Notes: generated by a model from the sequence alone, not told the origin. Counted from the first letter of the stretch, positions 1-6,300 are shown. The stretch is 8,268 bases of DNA from an uncultured Eubacteriales bacterium (GCA_900550525.1 URSN01000079.1:1-8268), one strand, 5' to 3'. Numbers and translations are program-made.

Positions 1-65
1 GGCACGCAGCCCTCGGCCGCCAGCTTCAGCGAGGCGACGGCCAGCGCGATCAGCTTTTTCATCAT
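1..65 (-). CDS. N-terminus of probable ABC sugar-binding lipoprotein (partial)
   Basis: Only the first 21 codons are inside the window; the gene runs off the left edge. The start is the first of two adjacent ATGs (63-65; the other is 60-62), with an AAAGGAG ribosome binding site at 72-78, 6 nt away. The peptide begins MMKKLIALAVAS and then reaches AAEGC, which resembles an exported lipoprotein leader: two lysines, a hydrophobic stretch, and a cysteine about 20 residues in. It follows two sugar ABC permeases by 56 bp on the same strand, which is where a solute-binding protein often sits, so that role is inferred mainly from position. Oddities are a lysine at residue 14 within the hydrophobic core and a glutamate at -2 of the lipobox, both unusual for a lipoprotein signal. 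No mature-domain sequence is visible to confirm the family. Confidence 0.55.
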   Translation of the reverse strand, partial: MMKKLIALAVASLKLAAEGCV

Positions 66-121
66 GGTTTTCTCCTTTCGTTTTCCATAGGTCCGGTCGG
101 GTGTGGTGGTATCCGCTCGCG

Positions 122-997
122 TCAGGACTTCATGCCCGTGAGGGTGATGGAGCGCACGAGCTGCTTCTCGCAGAAGATGAACACGATGAGCACCGGCAGT
201 ATGGCCATCAGCGACGCGGCCATCATCACCTGATACTCCGAGGAGGATTCCTGCACGAGGTATTTGAGGCCGATGGGCAGCGTGCGCATCTCGGTGCGGT
301 TGGTCACGATCAGCGGCCAGGTGTAGCTCTTCCAGTTGCCGAGGAAGGCGAACAGCGTCGCCGTGGAGATCGCACCCTTGATGTTGGGGATGACGACCTT
401 GGTCATCACGCGCAGGTGGCCGCACCCGTCCAGCCGGGCCGAATCGATCAGGTCCTGCGGGATGGACGCGATGAAGCTCATCAGCAGCATGGTGGTGAAC
501 GCCGTGGCGATCTGCGGCAGGATGATGCCGGCGTAGGTGTCGATCATGCGCATCGAGGCCACCACGAGGTACAGCGGCACCATCGTCACCACGGACGGGA
601 CGAACATGCTCGACTGCATGAACGTGACAAACAGCTTCCTGCCCGGAAAATGCAGCTTCGTCACCGCGTACGCGGCCGTGACGGAGAGCACGATCTGCAG
701 CGCCGTCTGCGCCACGGAGGTGATGATGCTGTTGGCGTAGTAGCGCAGGAAGGGGATCATCTCAAAGACCTGCCTGAAATTGTCCCACGACCACTCCGAC
801 GGCAGCCAGCGCGGCGGGTAGGCGTACACGTCCGCGCGCGTCTTGAACGCCGAGAGGATCATCCACACGAACGGGAAGAGCATCATCAGCGAGCCGATCG
901 CCAGGATGCAGAATATGGGCCAGTTGTACCCGAACAGGCGGCTGCGGCGCCGGTGGTCGAGCGGTCTCATGGGCTTGCCGGCGGCTTTTGCTTCCAT
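122..997 (-). CDS. Carbohydrate ABC transporter permease, MalG/UgpE type
   Basis: This is an inner-membrane subunit of a CUT1-class sugar importer, 291 residues, normal length for MalG-like proteins. After a basic N-terminus, hydrophobic segments lie near residues 26-50, 90-112, 123-149, 157-180, 210-231 and 257-276, consistent with six membrane spans. The cytoplasmic coupling loop that contacts the ATPase is present in the EAA position as DSARLDG at 185-191, followed by the conserved proline of the IPN motif at 204; the usual first Glu is Asp here. The ATG at 997 was chosen because GGGAGG lies 7 nt upstream; a longer in-frame reading to 1429 would run through the upstream permease gene. The start is 14 bp beyond the stop of the MalF-like gene, so the two are almost certainly co-transcribed and form a heterodimer. 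The substrate is unknown, probably the sugar or polyol handled by the upstream enzymes. Confidence 0.93.
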   Translation of the reverse strand: MEAKAAGKPMRPLDHRRRSRLFGYNWPIFCILAIGSLMMLFPFVWMILSAFKTRADVYAYPPRWLPSEWSWDNFRQVFEMIPFLRYYANSIITSVAQTALQIVLSVTAAYAVTKLHFPGRKLFVTFMQSSMFVPSVVTMVPLYLVVASMRMIDTYAGIILPQIATAFTTMLLMSFIASIPQDLIDSARLDGCGHLRVMTKVVIPNIKGAISTATLFAFLGNWKSYTWPLIVTNRTEMRTLPIGLKYLVQESSSEYQVMMAASLMAILPVLIVFIFCEKQLVRSITLTGMKS

Positions 998-1011
998 CTT
1001 GCTCCCTCCCG

Positions 1012-1965
1012 TCAGTCGATGTCGATGGTCTTGCGCGCGTTCATGTGGCGCTGGATCTGCGTGAGCACGAAGATGATGAGGAACAGCAGCAGCGCCGCCG
1101 CGCTCGCGCGGCCCATGCGTCCGCTCGTGAACGCCTGCTCGTAGATGTAGGTCACCGCCAGCGTCGTGGAGCCGAGCGGCCCGCCGTCGGGCGTCATGAC
1201 GTTGATCTCGGTGAACACCTGGAAGGAGTTGATGATGCACATCATCAGCACGAACGAGGTGATGGGCCTGAGCAGCGGGAACTTGACCTTCCAGAACACG
1301 CGCCACTCGCTCGCGCCGTCGATGCGCGCCGCCTCCACGTACGAATCGGGGATGTTCTGCAGCCCGGAGAGGAAGAGCACCATGTTGTACCCCACGCCCT
1401 TCCAGATCGAGAAGATCAGGATGGACCACAGCGCCGTCTTTTCACTGTAGAGCCAGCGGCTCGTGGGCAGGCCCAGCCACTCGAGGATCTGGTTGAACGG
1501 GCCGACGGACGGATCGTAGAACCAGATCCAGATCAGGCTCGAGGCGACCACCGGCACCACCACGGGCGCAAAATACGTCGAGCGCAGGAAGCGCTTGGCC
1601 GGCACGTGCGTATCCAGCATGACGGCGATGATCAGCGCCAGCGCCGTATCGAGCGTCAGCTTGGCCGCGGCGTACTTGCACGTGTTCCACAGCGACAGCC
1701 AGAACGTCTCGTTGCCCAGCAGGTAGGAGAAGTTGCGCCAGCCGACGGGCTCCATCACGCCGGTGGCCATGTTGAAATTGGTGAAGCTCAGCTGCACCAC
1801 CTGCACCACCGGGATGACGAAAATGAACAGCAGAAACAGCAGCGAGGGCACGATCAGCAGCACGCCGACGAGCACCTCCGACAGGTCGTAACGCTGCCCG
1901 AACAGGCGGAACCGCTTTTCCGGCTTCACCTGCGCCCGCTGCGCGCGCCCGTTCAACACTTCCAT
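1012..1965 (-). CDS. Carbohydrate ABC transporter permease, MalF/UgpA type
   Basis: This is the partner inner-membrane permease of the CUT1 sugar importer, 317 residues. A charged cytoplasmic N-terminus of about 30 residues is followed by a hydrophobic first span near 31-54 and further spans near 97-117, 130-149, 178-200, 236-250 and 287-303. The EAA coupling motif is canonical: EAARIDGA at 211-218, with the downstream proline at 234. The motif MTPDGGP near 257-263 is typical of the last periplasmic loop in MalF/UgpA-like proteins. The ATG at 1965 has AAGGAG 8 nt upstream. Its first 13 bp overlap the end of the kinase gene, so translation is probably coupled. No ATP-binding subunit is encoded in the window; many Gram-positive CUT1 systems borrow a shared MsiK-type ATPase, or the gene may lie beyond the left edge. 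Confidence 0.93.
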   Translation of the reverse strand: MEVLNGRAQRAQVKPEKRFRLFGQRYDLSEVLVGVLLIVPSLLFLLFIFVIPVVQVVQLSFTNFNMATGVMEPVGWRNFSYLLGNETFWLSLWNTCKYAAAKLTLDTALALIIAVMLDTHVPAKRFLRSTYFAPVVVPVVASSLIWIWFYDPSVGPFNQILEWLGLPTSRWLYSEKTALWSILIFSIWKGVGYNMVLFLSGLQNIPDSYVEAARIDGASEWRVFWKVKFPLLRPITSFVLMMCIINSFQVFTEINVMTPDGGPLGSTTLAVTYIYEQAFTSGRMGRASAAALLLFLIIFVLTQIQRHMNARKTIDID

Positions 1966-2921
1966 GTGGTCTCTCCTTCCCTCTCCGCCGCAAGCAGGAG
2001 ACGTTCGTGGTAGCGCAGGCGCACCCGGCCGCGCCGCCGGTAGGGGTTGCCGTCTATGACGGCGGATACGCCGTCCTCAAATCCGGCGAGCGTGACCGTA
2101 TCCGCCCCGGTGAACAGGAGCTGCTCCATCAGCGCGGGCCGCTCAAAGCCGAGCGGGTCGTCCGCAAGCGACACGATGGCCCGCTCGCTCAGCAGCAGCG
2201 CCGCCCGGTACGGCGAATCCGGCGCAAAGCACAGCAGCCCCGTCACCGCCCGGCCGTAAAAGCGGTCCCGCTCGAGCGTGGAGGCGACCGCCTGCGCCAC
2301 GCGCGGCAGCCGCGTGCGCGCGCGCCGCCCGTTGATCTCCACCGCGACGGGGCCGATGTCCGCCATCGGCGCGCACGGCTGCGTGCGCCCGTCGCGCCAG
2401 AGCGCCTCCGCCGAGGCGGTGACGGTCCGGCCGTCCACGGTGGTCAGGTATGTGTCGCCCAGCACGACGTCGTTGAACGCATAGGCGATGTGCCCGTCCT
2501 CGTCGCAAACCTCGAGCGCGCCCACCGGCCGGTAGGAAAGCCCCTCGAGCGACGCCGGCGGCTCCGCAAGGGCGATGATCGGCCCGACGTTCGCCGTCCC
2601 GCCCGCCACGCCGACAAGGCGCGGCACGGGGCAGCCCGCGCCGAGCAGCGCGTCGGCCGCGTAGGCGGCAAAGCCGTCGCCGCCCACGAGCAGCAGCAGC
2701 TCCGGCGCGCCGGCGCACAGCGCGCGCACCGCCTGCTGCACGCGCGCCACATACCCCGCCGCCTGCGGCGCCTCCAGCGCGCGCACGCCCGGCAGCAGCT
2801 CTGCGCCAAAGCCGCACACCGTCGCGGCCTCATGCCCGGCAAGCGCCGGCATCAGCCCCGCGCACACCGCAGCCGCGCGCCCGCCGCCGGCGGACGGGTT
2901 GACCAGCACCGCGACCCTCAT
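1953..2921 (-). CDS. NAD kinase/diacylglycerol kinase-fold small-molecule kinase
   Basis: The 322-residue protein belongs to the superfamily of NAD kinases, diacylglycerol kinases and AcoX-like ATP-NAD kinases. Visible landmarks are the N-terminal strand VLVNPSAGGG (5-14), the nucleotide-binding GGDG at 80-83, a glycine-rich loop GGTANVG at 107-113, and a C-terminal beta-rich domain ending with an IDGNPYRR stretch near residue 290, where lipid kinases also carry a DG motif. The residue after GGDG is Phe84, where the family normally has Thr. I cannot tell whether it phosphorylates NAD, a lipid or a sugar. Sitting between a dehydrogenase and sugar permeases, with a 4-bp ATGA overlap upstream and a 13-bp overlap downstream, it is a good candidate for the operon's substrate kinase, as no ordinary sugar kinase is present. 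That role is inference. The protein is very alanine-rich and its gene very GC-rich. Confidence 0.82.
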   Translation of the reverse strand: MRVAVLVNPSAGGGRAAAVCAGLMPALAGHEAATVCGFGAELLPGVRALEAPQAAGYVARVQQAVRALCAGAPELLLLVGGDGFAAYAADALLGAGCPVPRLVGVAGGTANVGPIIALAEPPASLEGLSYRPVGALEVCDEDGHIAYAFNDVVLGDTYLTTVDGRTVTASAEALWRDGRTQPCAPMADIGPVAVEINGRRARTRLPRVAQAVASTLERDRFYGRAVTGLLCFAPDSPYRAALLLSERAIVSLADDPLGFERPALMEQLLFTGADTVTLAGFEDGVSAVIDGNPYRRRGRVRLRYHERLLLAAEREGETTWKC

Positions 2922-3886
2922 GGCCGCAGCAGCACCTTGAAGGCGTCCGCCCTCTCCAGCGCGGCGAACGCCTCGCGCCCCTGGGCAAAGGGGAAGCGGT
3001 GGGTGATGAGGCGGCGGTAATGGTCCGGATTGTTGCGGATGATCTCATAGGCCCGGTGGAAATGCGCAAGCGCAAAGCCGGAGCTGCCCGTGAGCGTCAC
3101 TGCGCGGTAATGGATCGCCCGCGCATCGAGCGTCACGCTCGAGCCGGACGGCATGCCGGCGAACATGTGCACCGTCCCGTTGTCCGCCACGCCGGCGACC
3201 GCCGGGGCGATGAGCTCGGGCTTGTTGACGGCCACGACGATCAGATCATACGCGCCGTAGTCCGCCGCGCCGCTGTCGAACGCGGGGATGCCCCAGCCGT
3301 TGAGGCACGCGCGGCGGCGCTCGTTGGGCTCCACCACGTCCACGGGCAGGCCGCGGTCCATCAGCGTCAGCGCAAACAGCGCGCCCATCGGCCCGCCGCC
3401 GACGATCAGGCAGCGCCGCACATGCTCCAGGCGCACCTTGTCAAGGCCGCACAGCACGCACGCGAGCGGCTCCACCAGCGCAAACGCCTCGTCCGGCCGG
3501 TCGAGCCGGATCACCCCGTCCGCTACAAAGTCGAGCGGCACCGACACCAGCTCGCAGAACGCGCCGGAGGATACGTAGCGCTTATGACTGCACAGCTCGC
3601 CCGCGCCGCGCGCGCACAGGTCGCACGCGCCGCAGTCCCCGTAGGGCGCGACGACCACCGGGTCGCCCGTTTGATAGCCCGTCTGCGCCGGTGCAGCCTC
3701 CACCGTGCCGTAGATCTCATGCCCGAGGATCGTCGGCGGCTTGAAGTACGGGTGGCCGTGCAGATACGTCTTGAGATCCGTCCCGCAGATGGCGCAGCCC
3801 GCCACGCGCACGAGGAACGCGCCCTCCGGCGCGGGCACCTCCTGCACCTCGAGCTGCCGCTGCCCGGTATACATCAGCGCCTTCAT
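2918..3886 (-). CDS. Zinc-dependent medium-chain alcohol/polyol dehydrogenase
   Basis: This is a 322-residue medium-chain dehydrogenase of the sorbitol/threonine dehydrogenase type, predicted to oxidise a secondary hydroxyl of a sugar or polyol with NAD(P). Catalytic zinc ligands are visible as Cys34 (AICGTD), His56-Glu57 (GHE) and Glu139 (EPLA); Asp37 follows the first cysteine as in the family. Four structural-zinc cysteines occur at 85, 88, 91 and 99. The Rossmann fold carries GGGPMG at 163-168, with VVEPNERRR after the second strand. It is slightly shorter than the usual 340-350 residues but has no evident gap in the core. The ATG at 3884-3886 overlaps the stop of the SorC gene in ATGA, and its own stop overlaps the kinase start in the same way, so it is embedded in the operon. 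Exact substrate and cofactor preference cannot be read. Confidence 0.92.
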   Translation of the reverse strand: MKALMYTGQRQLEVQEVPAPEGAFLVRVAGCAICGTDLKTYLHGHPYFKPPTILGHEIYGTVEAAPAQTGYQTGDPVVVAPYGDCGACDLCARGAGELCSHKRYVSSGAFCELVSVPLDFVADGVIRLDRPDEAFALVEPLACVLCGLDKVRLEHVRRCLIVGGGPMGALFALTLMDRGLPVDVVEPNERRRACLNGWGIPAFDSGAADYGAYDLIVVAVNKPELIAPAVAGVADNGTVHMFAGMPSGSSVTLDARAIHYRAVTLTGSSGFALAHFHRAYEIIRNNPDHYRRLITHRFPFAQGREAFAALERADAFKVLLRP

Positions 3887-4863
3887 CCCTCCAGCACGGC
3901 TCCTTCCTGGTAGAGTTTGTTGTAGATCTCGCGCGCGGTCGCGCTGTCGGTCACGAGGATCTTGAAAAGCCGGCTGCGCGCCGCTGCGATGATCGCGTCA
4001 CGCTTGTCCTGCCCGCCCGCCAGGCAGACGGTGAGACGCACGTCCGGCAGGCGCCGGATGTCGAACGCAAGCTTGCGGTATTCGCTCTCGATGTCCGGGA
4101 TGGAGCCGTCGGCGCGGAAGTACTGCGAGAGGATATCGCCGATCGCGCCGGAGTTGCAGATGGCCTGCTCGTACGTCTCGTCGATCTCGGAGATGTCCAG
4201 GTGTCCCTTGGGCGGCGTATTGCCCAGGCCGAACACCGCCACGTCCAGCTTCGACCAGTATTCCTCCAGATGGCGCACGCGCTGCTCCTCGATGCCGGTG
4301 AGGGCAATCTGCCGGCACTGATACGTCGGCAGGCCCACGAAATAGCTGCGCGCGCGGTGCCGCTCGGCCACGCGGTCCACGATCGCGTTGATCTGCAAAC
4401 ACGGGTCGCTCGTGCCGGAGATGCCCACCAGCGGCACGAACAGCGCCCGGTCCACGCCACGCCGGTAGGGCAGCAGCAGCGACATCTCGTACATCGTCCG
4501 CCCCCAGCCGATGCCGACCGTGTGCGCGTTGCGGAACAGGCGCGTCAGATACTGCGCGGCAAGGTCCGCAATCGCGGCGCGGCGCTGCGTCTCGTCGGCG
4601 TCGTCGTCCCCAACCGGGGCGACCACCACGTCCTTGAGGTGCAGCTGGGTGCGCACCGCCTCCGTCATCGCCTCAAGCCCCGGCCGCTCGGGCAGCTGGA
4701 CGCTGAACTTCACGATGCCCATCTGCTCGGCGCGCGTGATCAGCCGCGAGATCTGCGAGCGGGAGATGTTCTCCTTCTCCGCGATCTGCGTCTGCGGAAT
4801 GCGGTCGATATAGTACTGCCGCGCGATGCGGTACAGCAGCGTAAGGTCCTGCTTCTTCGTCAT
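3883..4863 (-). CDS. SorC/DeoR-type sugar-binding transcriptional regulator
   Basis: This 326-residue regulator has an N-terminal helix-turn-helix (about residues 24-45, with ISRSQISRL as recognition helix) and a C-terminal sugar-phosphate-binding domain of the SorC/CggR/LsrR type. Family signatures include VGIGWGRTMYEM, PLVGISG, FGLGNTPP, and LAGGQDKRDAI followed by KILVTDSATAREI near the C-terminus. Such proteins are usually controlled by a phosphorylated pathway intermediate. The start chosen is the ATG at 4863, because GAGGGGG at 4872-4878 lies 8 nt upstream. A GTG at 4872 is in frame and overlaps the aldolase stop (GTGA), but the ribosome site would then overlap the start codon. As second gene of the operon it probably autoregulates the operon from the promoter before the aldolase. 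Activator or repressor action is not evident from the sequence. Confidence 0.93.
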   Translation of the reverse strand: MTKKQDLTLLYRIARQYYIDRIPQTQIAEKENISRSQISRLITRAEQMGIVKFSVQLPERPGLEAMTEAVRTQLHLKDVVVAPVGDDDADETQRRAAIADLAAQYLTRLFRNAHTVGIGWGRTMYEMSLLLPYRRGVDRALFVPLVGISGTSDPCLQINAIVDRVAERHRARSYFVGLPTYQCRQIALTGIEEQRVRHLEEYWSKLDVAVFGLGNTPPKGHLDISEIDETYEQAICNSGAIGDILSQYFRADGSIPDIESEYRKLAFDIRRLPDVRLTVCLAGGQDKRDAIIAAARSRLFKILVTDSATAREIYNKLYQEGAVLEG

Positions 4864-4868
4864 GGCAC

Positions 4869-5600
4869 TCACCCCCTCAGGATCGCGTCAAGCCGCGCGA
4901 TCAGCTCATGCGAGCCGCTGTTTTGGAACAGGTTGCGCCCGAAGGCCAGCCCGCTGATGCCAGCGTCCACGCCCTCGCGCACGATCTCGGCGATGTCCGT
5001 CCCGCGCGGGCCGCCCGCGAGGAGGAACGGCACCGGACAGCCGCTCACGACCCTGTCGAATTTTTCCGTGTAGAAGCCCTTGACCACGTCGGCGCCCAGC
5101 TCCGCCGCCACGCGCGCGCCGTTGGCCTGCACGTCGAACGTCTGCGTGCTGCCGTAATCGTCCGCCAGCACCTCCACGATCACCGGGATCTGCAGGCGGT
5201 GGTAGGCGTCGATGTCGCGCGCCATGGCCTGCGCGCTGCGGTAATCCGCGCCGCCCATCACCAGCATCATGACCACCGCGTCCGCCCCCAGCGCCAACGC
5301 CGTCTCGGGGCTGACGTGGTTGGCGTGCACGTTGGTGAACTCCGCGCTCATCATCGTGCCGCCGAACGAGGTGCGCAGCGCCAGCTTCCTGCCGAGCAGC
5401 TTCTCCTCCTGCCCCATCGCCGGCGCCAGGCCCACGTTGAGCAGGAAGCCGTCCAGCGCCGTGTCCGCATGGTCGAGGGCCTTCTGCCGGATATCCTCCA
5501 GGCCCTCCACACAGCCGCCTTGCGCATGATCCATCGCCATCAAAAAGAGCTTACCCTTGTTGTCGAACAGCTTTGCAACGTTTCTTCTGAGTCCGTACAT
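4869..5600 (-). CDS. Class I aldolase, DhnA/LsrF (DeoC/FbaB) family
   Basis: This is a 243-residue TIM-barrel Schiff-base aldolase. The N-terminal barrel strand carries MAMDHAQGG (21-29), with Asp24 in the catalytic position; the lysine expected to form the Schiff base is Lys174 in GADVVKGFY; the phosphate-binding end of the barrel is AGG (195-197) and GLAFGRNLFQ near 222-231. Relatives include fructose-bisphosphate aldolase FbaB, the LsrF thiolase and archaeal aminodeoxy-dehydroquinate precursor synthases, so the substrate is open; in this operon cleavage or thiolysis of a phosphorylated ketose is likely. It is the first gene after the promoter. The ATG at 5600 is preferred since AAAGGA (5609-5614) is 8 nt upstream; an in-frame ATG at 5609 would leave only a few bases to the ribosome site. 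The protein is somewhat short for the family. Its stop lies 5 bp before the chosen regulator ATG. Confidence 0.9.
   Translation of the reverse strand: MYGLRRNVAKLFDNKGKLFLMAMDHAQGGCVEGLEDIRQKALDHADTALDGFLLNVGLAPAMGQEEKLLGRKLALRTSFGGTMMSAEFTNVHANHVSPETALALGADAVVMMLVMGGADYRSAQAMARDIDAYHRLQIPVIVEVLADDYGSTQTFDVQANGARVAAELGADVVKGFYTEKFDRVVSGCPVPFLLAGGPRGTDIAEIVREGVDAGISGLAFGRNLFQNSGSHELIARLDAILRG
4872..4878 (-). promoter_or_regulatory. Ribosome binding site of the SorC regulator gene
   Basis: GAGGGGG on the minus strand, within the last codons of the aldolase gene and 8 nt before the ATG at 4863. It overlaps the alternative GTG start at 4872, so it decides for the ATG. Confidence 0.55.
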
Positions 5601-5608
5601 CCGATCCA

Positions 5609-5614
5609 TCCTTT
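5609..5614 (-). promoter_or_regulatory. Ribosome binding site of the aldolase gene
   Basis: AAAGGA on the minus strand, 8 nt before the ATG at 5600. It overlaps the alternative in-frame ATG at 5607-5609, which argues against that codon as the start. A small inverted repeat (TGCC, GCCC loop, GGCA; 5617-5628) lies just upstream and could slightly modulate ribosome access. Confidence 0.6.
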
Positions 5615-5650
5615 CCTGCCGGGCGGCATTTGAATTGTCAGGGGAATAGC

Positions 5651-5670
5651 GATAATATCTATAAATATCA
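5651..5670 (-). promoter_or_regulatory. Candidate operator: 10-bp direct repeat over the -10 region
   Basis: The hexamer AATATC occurs at 5654-5659 and again at 5664-5669 (GATATT on the transcribed strand), exactly 10 bp apart, so both copies face the same side of the helix. They overlap the -10 box and the expected start of transcription. SorC-family proteins act as oligomers on repeated half-sites, so this is a plausible repressor site. AT-richness alone could also create such a repeat. Confidence 0.3.
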
Positions 5671-5695
5671 TACGGCATCGACCGCCCTGACGCAA
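5667..5695 (-). promoter_or_regulatory. Sigma-A-type promoter of the sugar operon
   Basis: Minus-strand -35 TTGCGT (5690-5695), a 17-bp spacer, and -10 TATGAT (5667-5672; 5 of 6 to consensus). Transcription would start near 5660, giving a leader of about 60 nt before the aldolase ATG. The -35 hexamer matches only 3 of 6 bases, which fits a promoter needing regulation. The region around the -10 is a conspicuous AT-rich island in an otherwise GC-rich sequence. Confidence 0.5.
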
Positions 5696-5711
5696 GCGCC
5701 CGCCCTATAAA

Positions 5712-5738
5712 CACAATTTTGTGCAAGGAAAATGTGCA
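5712..5738 (-). promoter_or_regulatory. Candidate upstream operator: inverted repeat plus TGTGCA pair
   Basis: CACAA-TT-TTGTG (5712-5723) is a perfect inverted repeat with 5-bp arms, about 17 bp upstream of the -35 box. TGTGCA overlaps its right arm (5720-5725) and recurs at 5733-5738. The position suits an activator or an upstream oligomer-binding site of the SorC regulator. No family consensus was matched, so this is a suggestion only. Confidence 0.3.
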
Positions 5739-5810
5739 TCTTGTGGGCATACCGCTCCCTTCCGCGCTCGCCCCCCATTATGCCATTCGCCGCGCACGGC
5801 GCGGTCAAGC

Positions 5811-5830
5811 CCGTGTAAAATCCGTGTAAA
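5811..5830. repeat. Short tandem direct repeat (CCGTGTAAAA/T unit, two copies)
   Basis: Two near-identical copies, CCGTGTAAAA at 5811-5820 and CCGTGTAAA at 5822-5830, spaced 11 bp, at the upstream end of the aldolase leader region. They could be a helically phased binding site for an unknown factor or a chance duplication. A small GC inverted repeat (CCGCGC, ACG loop, GCGCGG; 5790-5804) lies next to them. Confidence 0.35.
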
Positions 5831-5920
5831 TCCCGCCCGCAGCTTCCGCTCTTTCTTTTACTGTTCCTCCAGAAAACTCTTTTTCTGTTCTTTCTTTCAG
5901 GAAAAGAAACGGGATGTTCT

Positions 5921-5957
5921 GTTCTTTCTTTTCTTTCAGGAAAAGAAAAGAAAGAAC
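5921..5957. repeat. Perfect 16-bp hairpin with pyrimidine and purine arms
   Basis: Left arm 5921-5936 (GTTCTTTCTTTTCTTT), a 5-nt loop, and the exact reverse complement at 5942-5957. A shorter imperfect relative lies immediately before it (5885-5910, with the same TTCTGTTCTTTCTTTCAGG beginning), as if this stretch were partly duplicated. It lies in the 5840-6385 stretch, which holds no gene on either strand that I can support. Confidence 0.7.
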
Positions 5958-6042
5958 CAAAGAAAAGAAACCTTAACGGGGTGGGGGATGAGCGTGCCCC
6001 ATCGGGCAGCCCTCCTCCATCATTCATTTACTGTTTTTCCCT

Positions 6043-6071
6043 GCGGGGCTTTTCTTTCAGAAAAGCCCCGC
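6043..6071. repeat. 13-bp perfect hairpin (GCGGGGCTTTTCT arms)
   Basis: Left arm 6043-6055, loop TTC, right arm 6059-6071. On the plus strand it is followed by TAAATATTTTTT, which makes it weakly terminator-like, but no plus-strand gene precedes it. The core TTTC..GAAA is shared with the other hairpins nearby. Its right arm is also the first part of the 143-bp duplicated unit. Confidence 0.6.
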
Positions 6072-6157
6072 TAAATATTTTTTGCGGGTAACGTCAGCCC
6101 CGCTGACGGGCGGATGCAGCGGCTGTTTCCGGGGCGGGTTCCTGAGCTTTCTTTTTG

Positions 6158-6188
6158 GTTCTTTTTCTTTCACAGAAAGAAAAAGAAC
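6158..6188. repeat. Hairpin in unit A (14-bp arms)
   Basis: GTTCTTTTTCTTTC (6158-6171), loop ACA, and its exact reverse complement at 6175-6188. Flanking CTTTCTTTTT and AAAGAAAAAAAG tracts could extend the stem imperfectly. Confidence 0.7.
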
Positions 6189-6300
6189 GAAAGAAAAAAA
6201 GAAGAAAAGCCCAGCAAAATTATTTTTGCGGGCAAGGCAAGCGCCGCTGACGGGCGGGCGCGGCGGGCCGACCCAGGCGGGTTCCTGAGCTTTCGCTTGG

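Noticed and set aside
997..1429. Longer N-terminus for the MalG-like permease
   Set aside because: The extension would overlap most of the end of the MalF-like gene and is low-complexity; a good ribosome site precedes the ATG at 997.
988..2013. Long open frame on the plus strand opposite the permease gene
   Set aside because: It is rich in His, Arg, Glu and Gln, has no recognisable domain, and is the expected antisense reading of a GC-rich gene on the other strand. The same applies to plus-strand frames at 101-1144, 2007-3020, 2999-3913, 4201-5073 and 4908-5633.
2143..2817. Second minus-strand open frame inside the kinase gene
   Set aside because: It is an Arg/Ala/Gly-only shadow in another frame; the kinase frame has conserved motifs and a coupled start.
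5601..5666. Riboswitch or attenuator in the aldolase leader
   Set aside because: The leader is only about 60 nt, with a single 4-bp stem and no terminator-like structure.
5601..5750. Upstream extension of the aldolase to 5750
   Set aside because: It would cover the predicted promoter and has no family similarity; homologous sequence starts at the MYGLRRN segment with a ribosome site 8 nt upstream.
6043..6071. Strong intrinsic terminator
   Set aside because: There is no gene ending before it on the plus strand, and on the minus strand it is not followed by a T-run.
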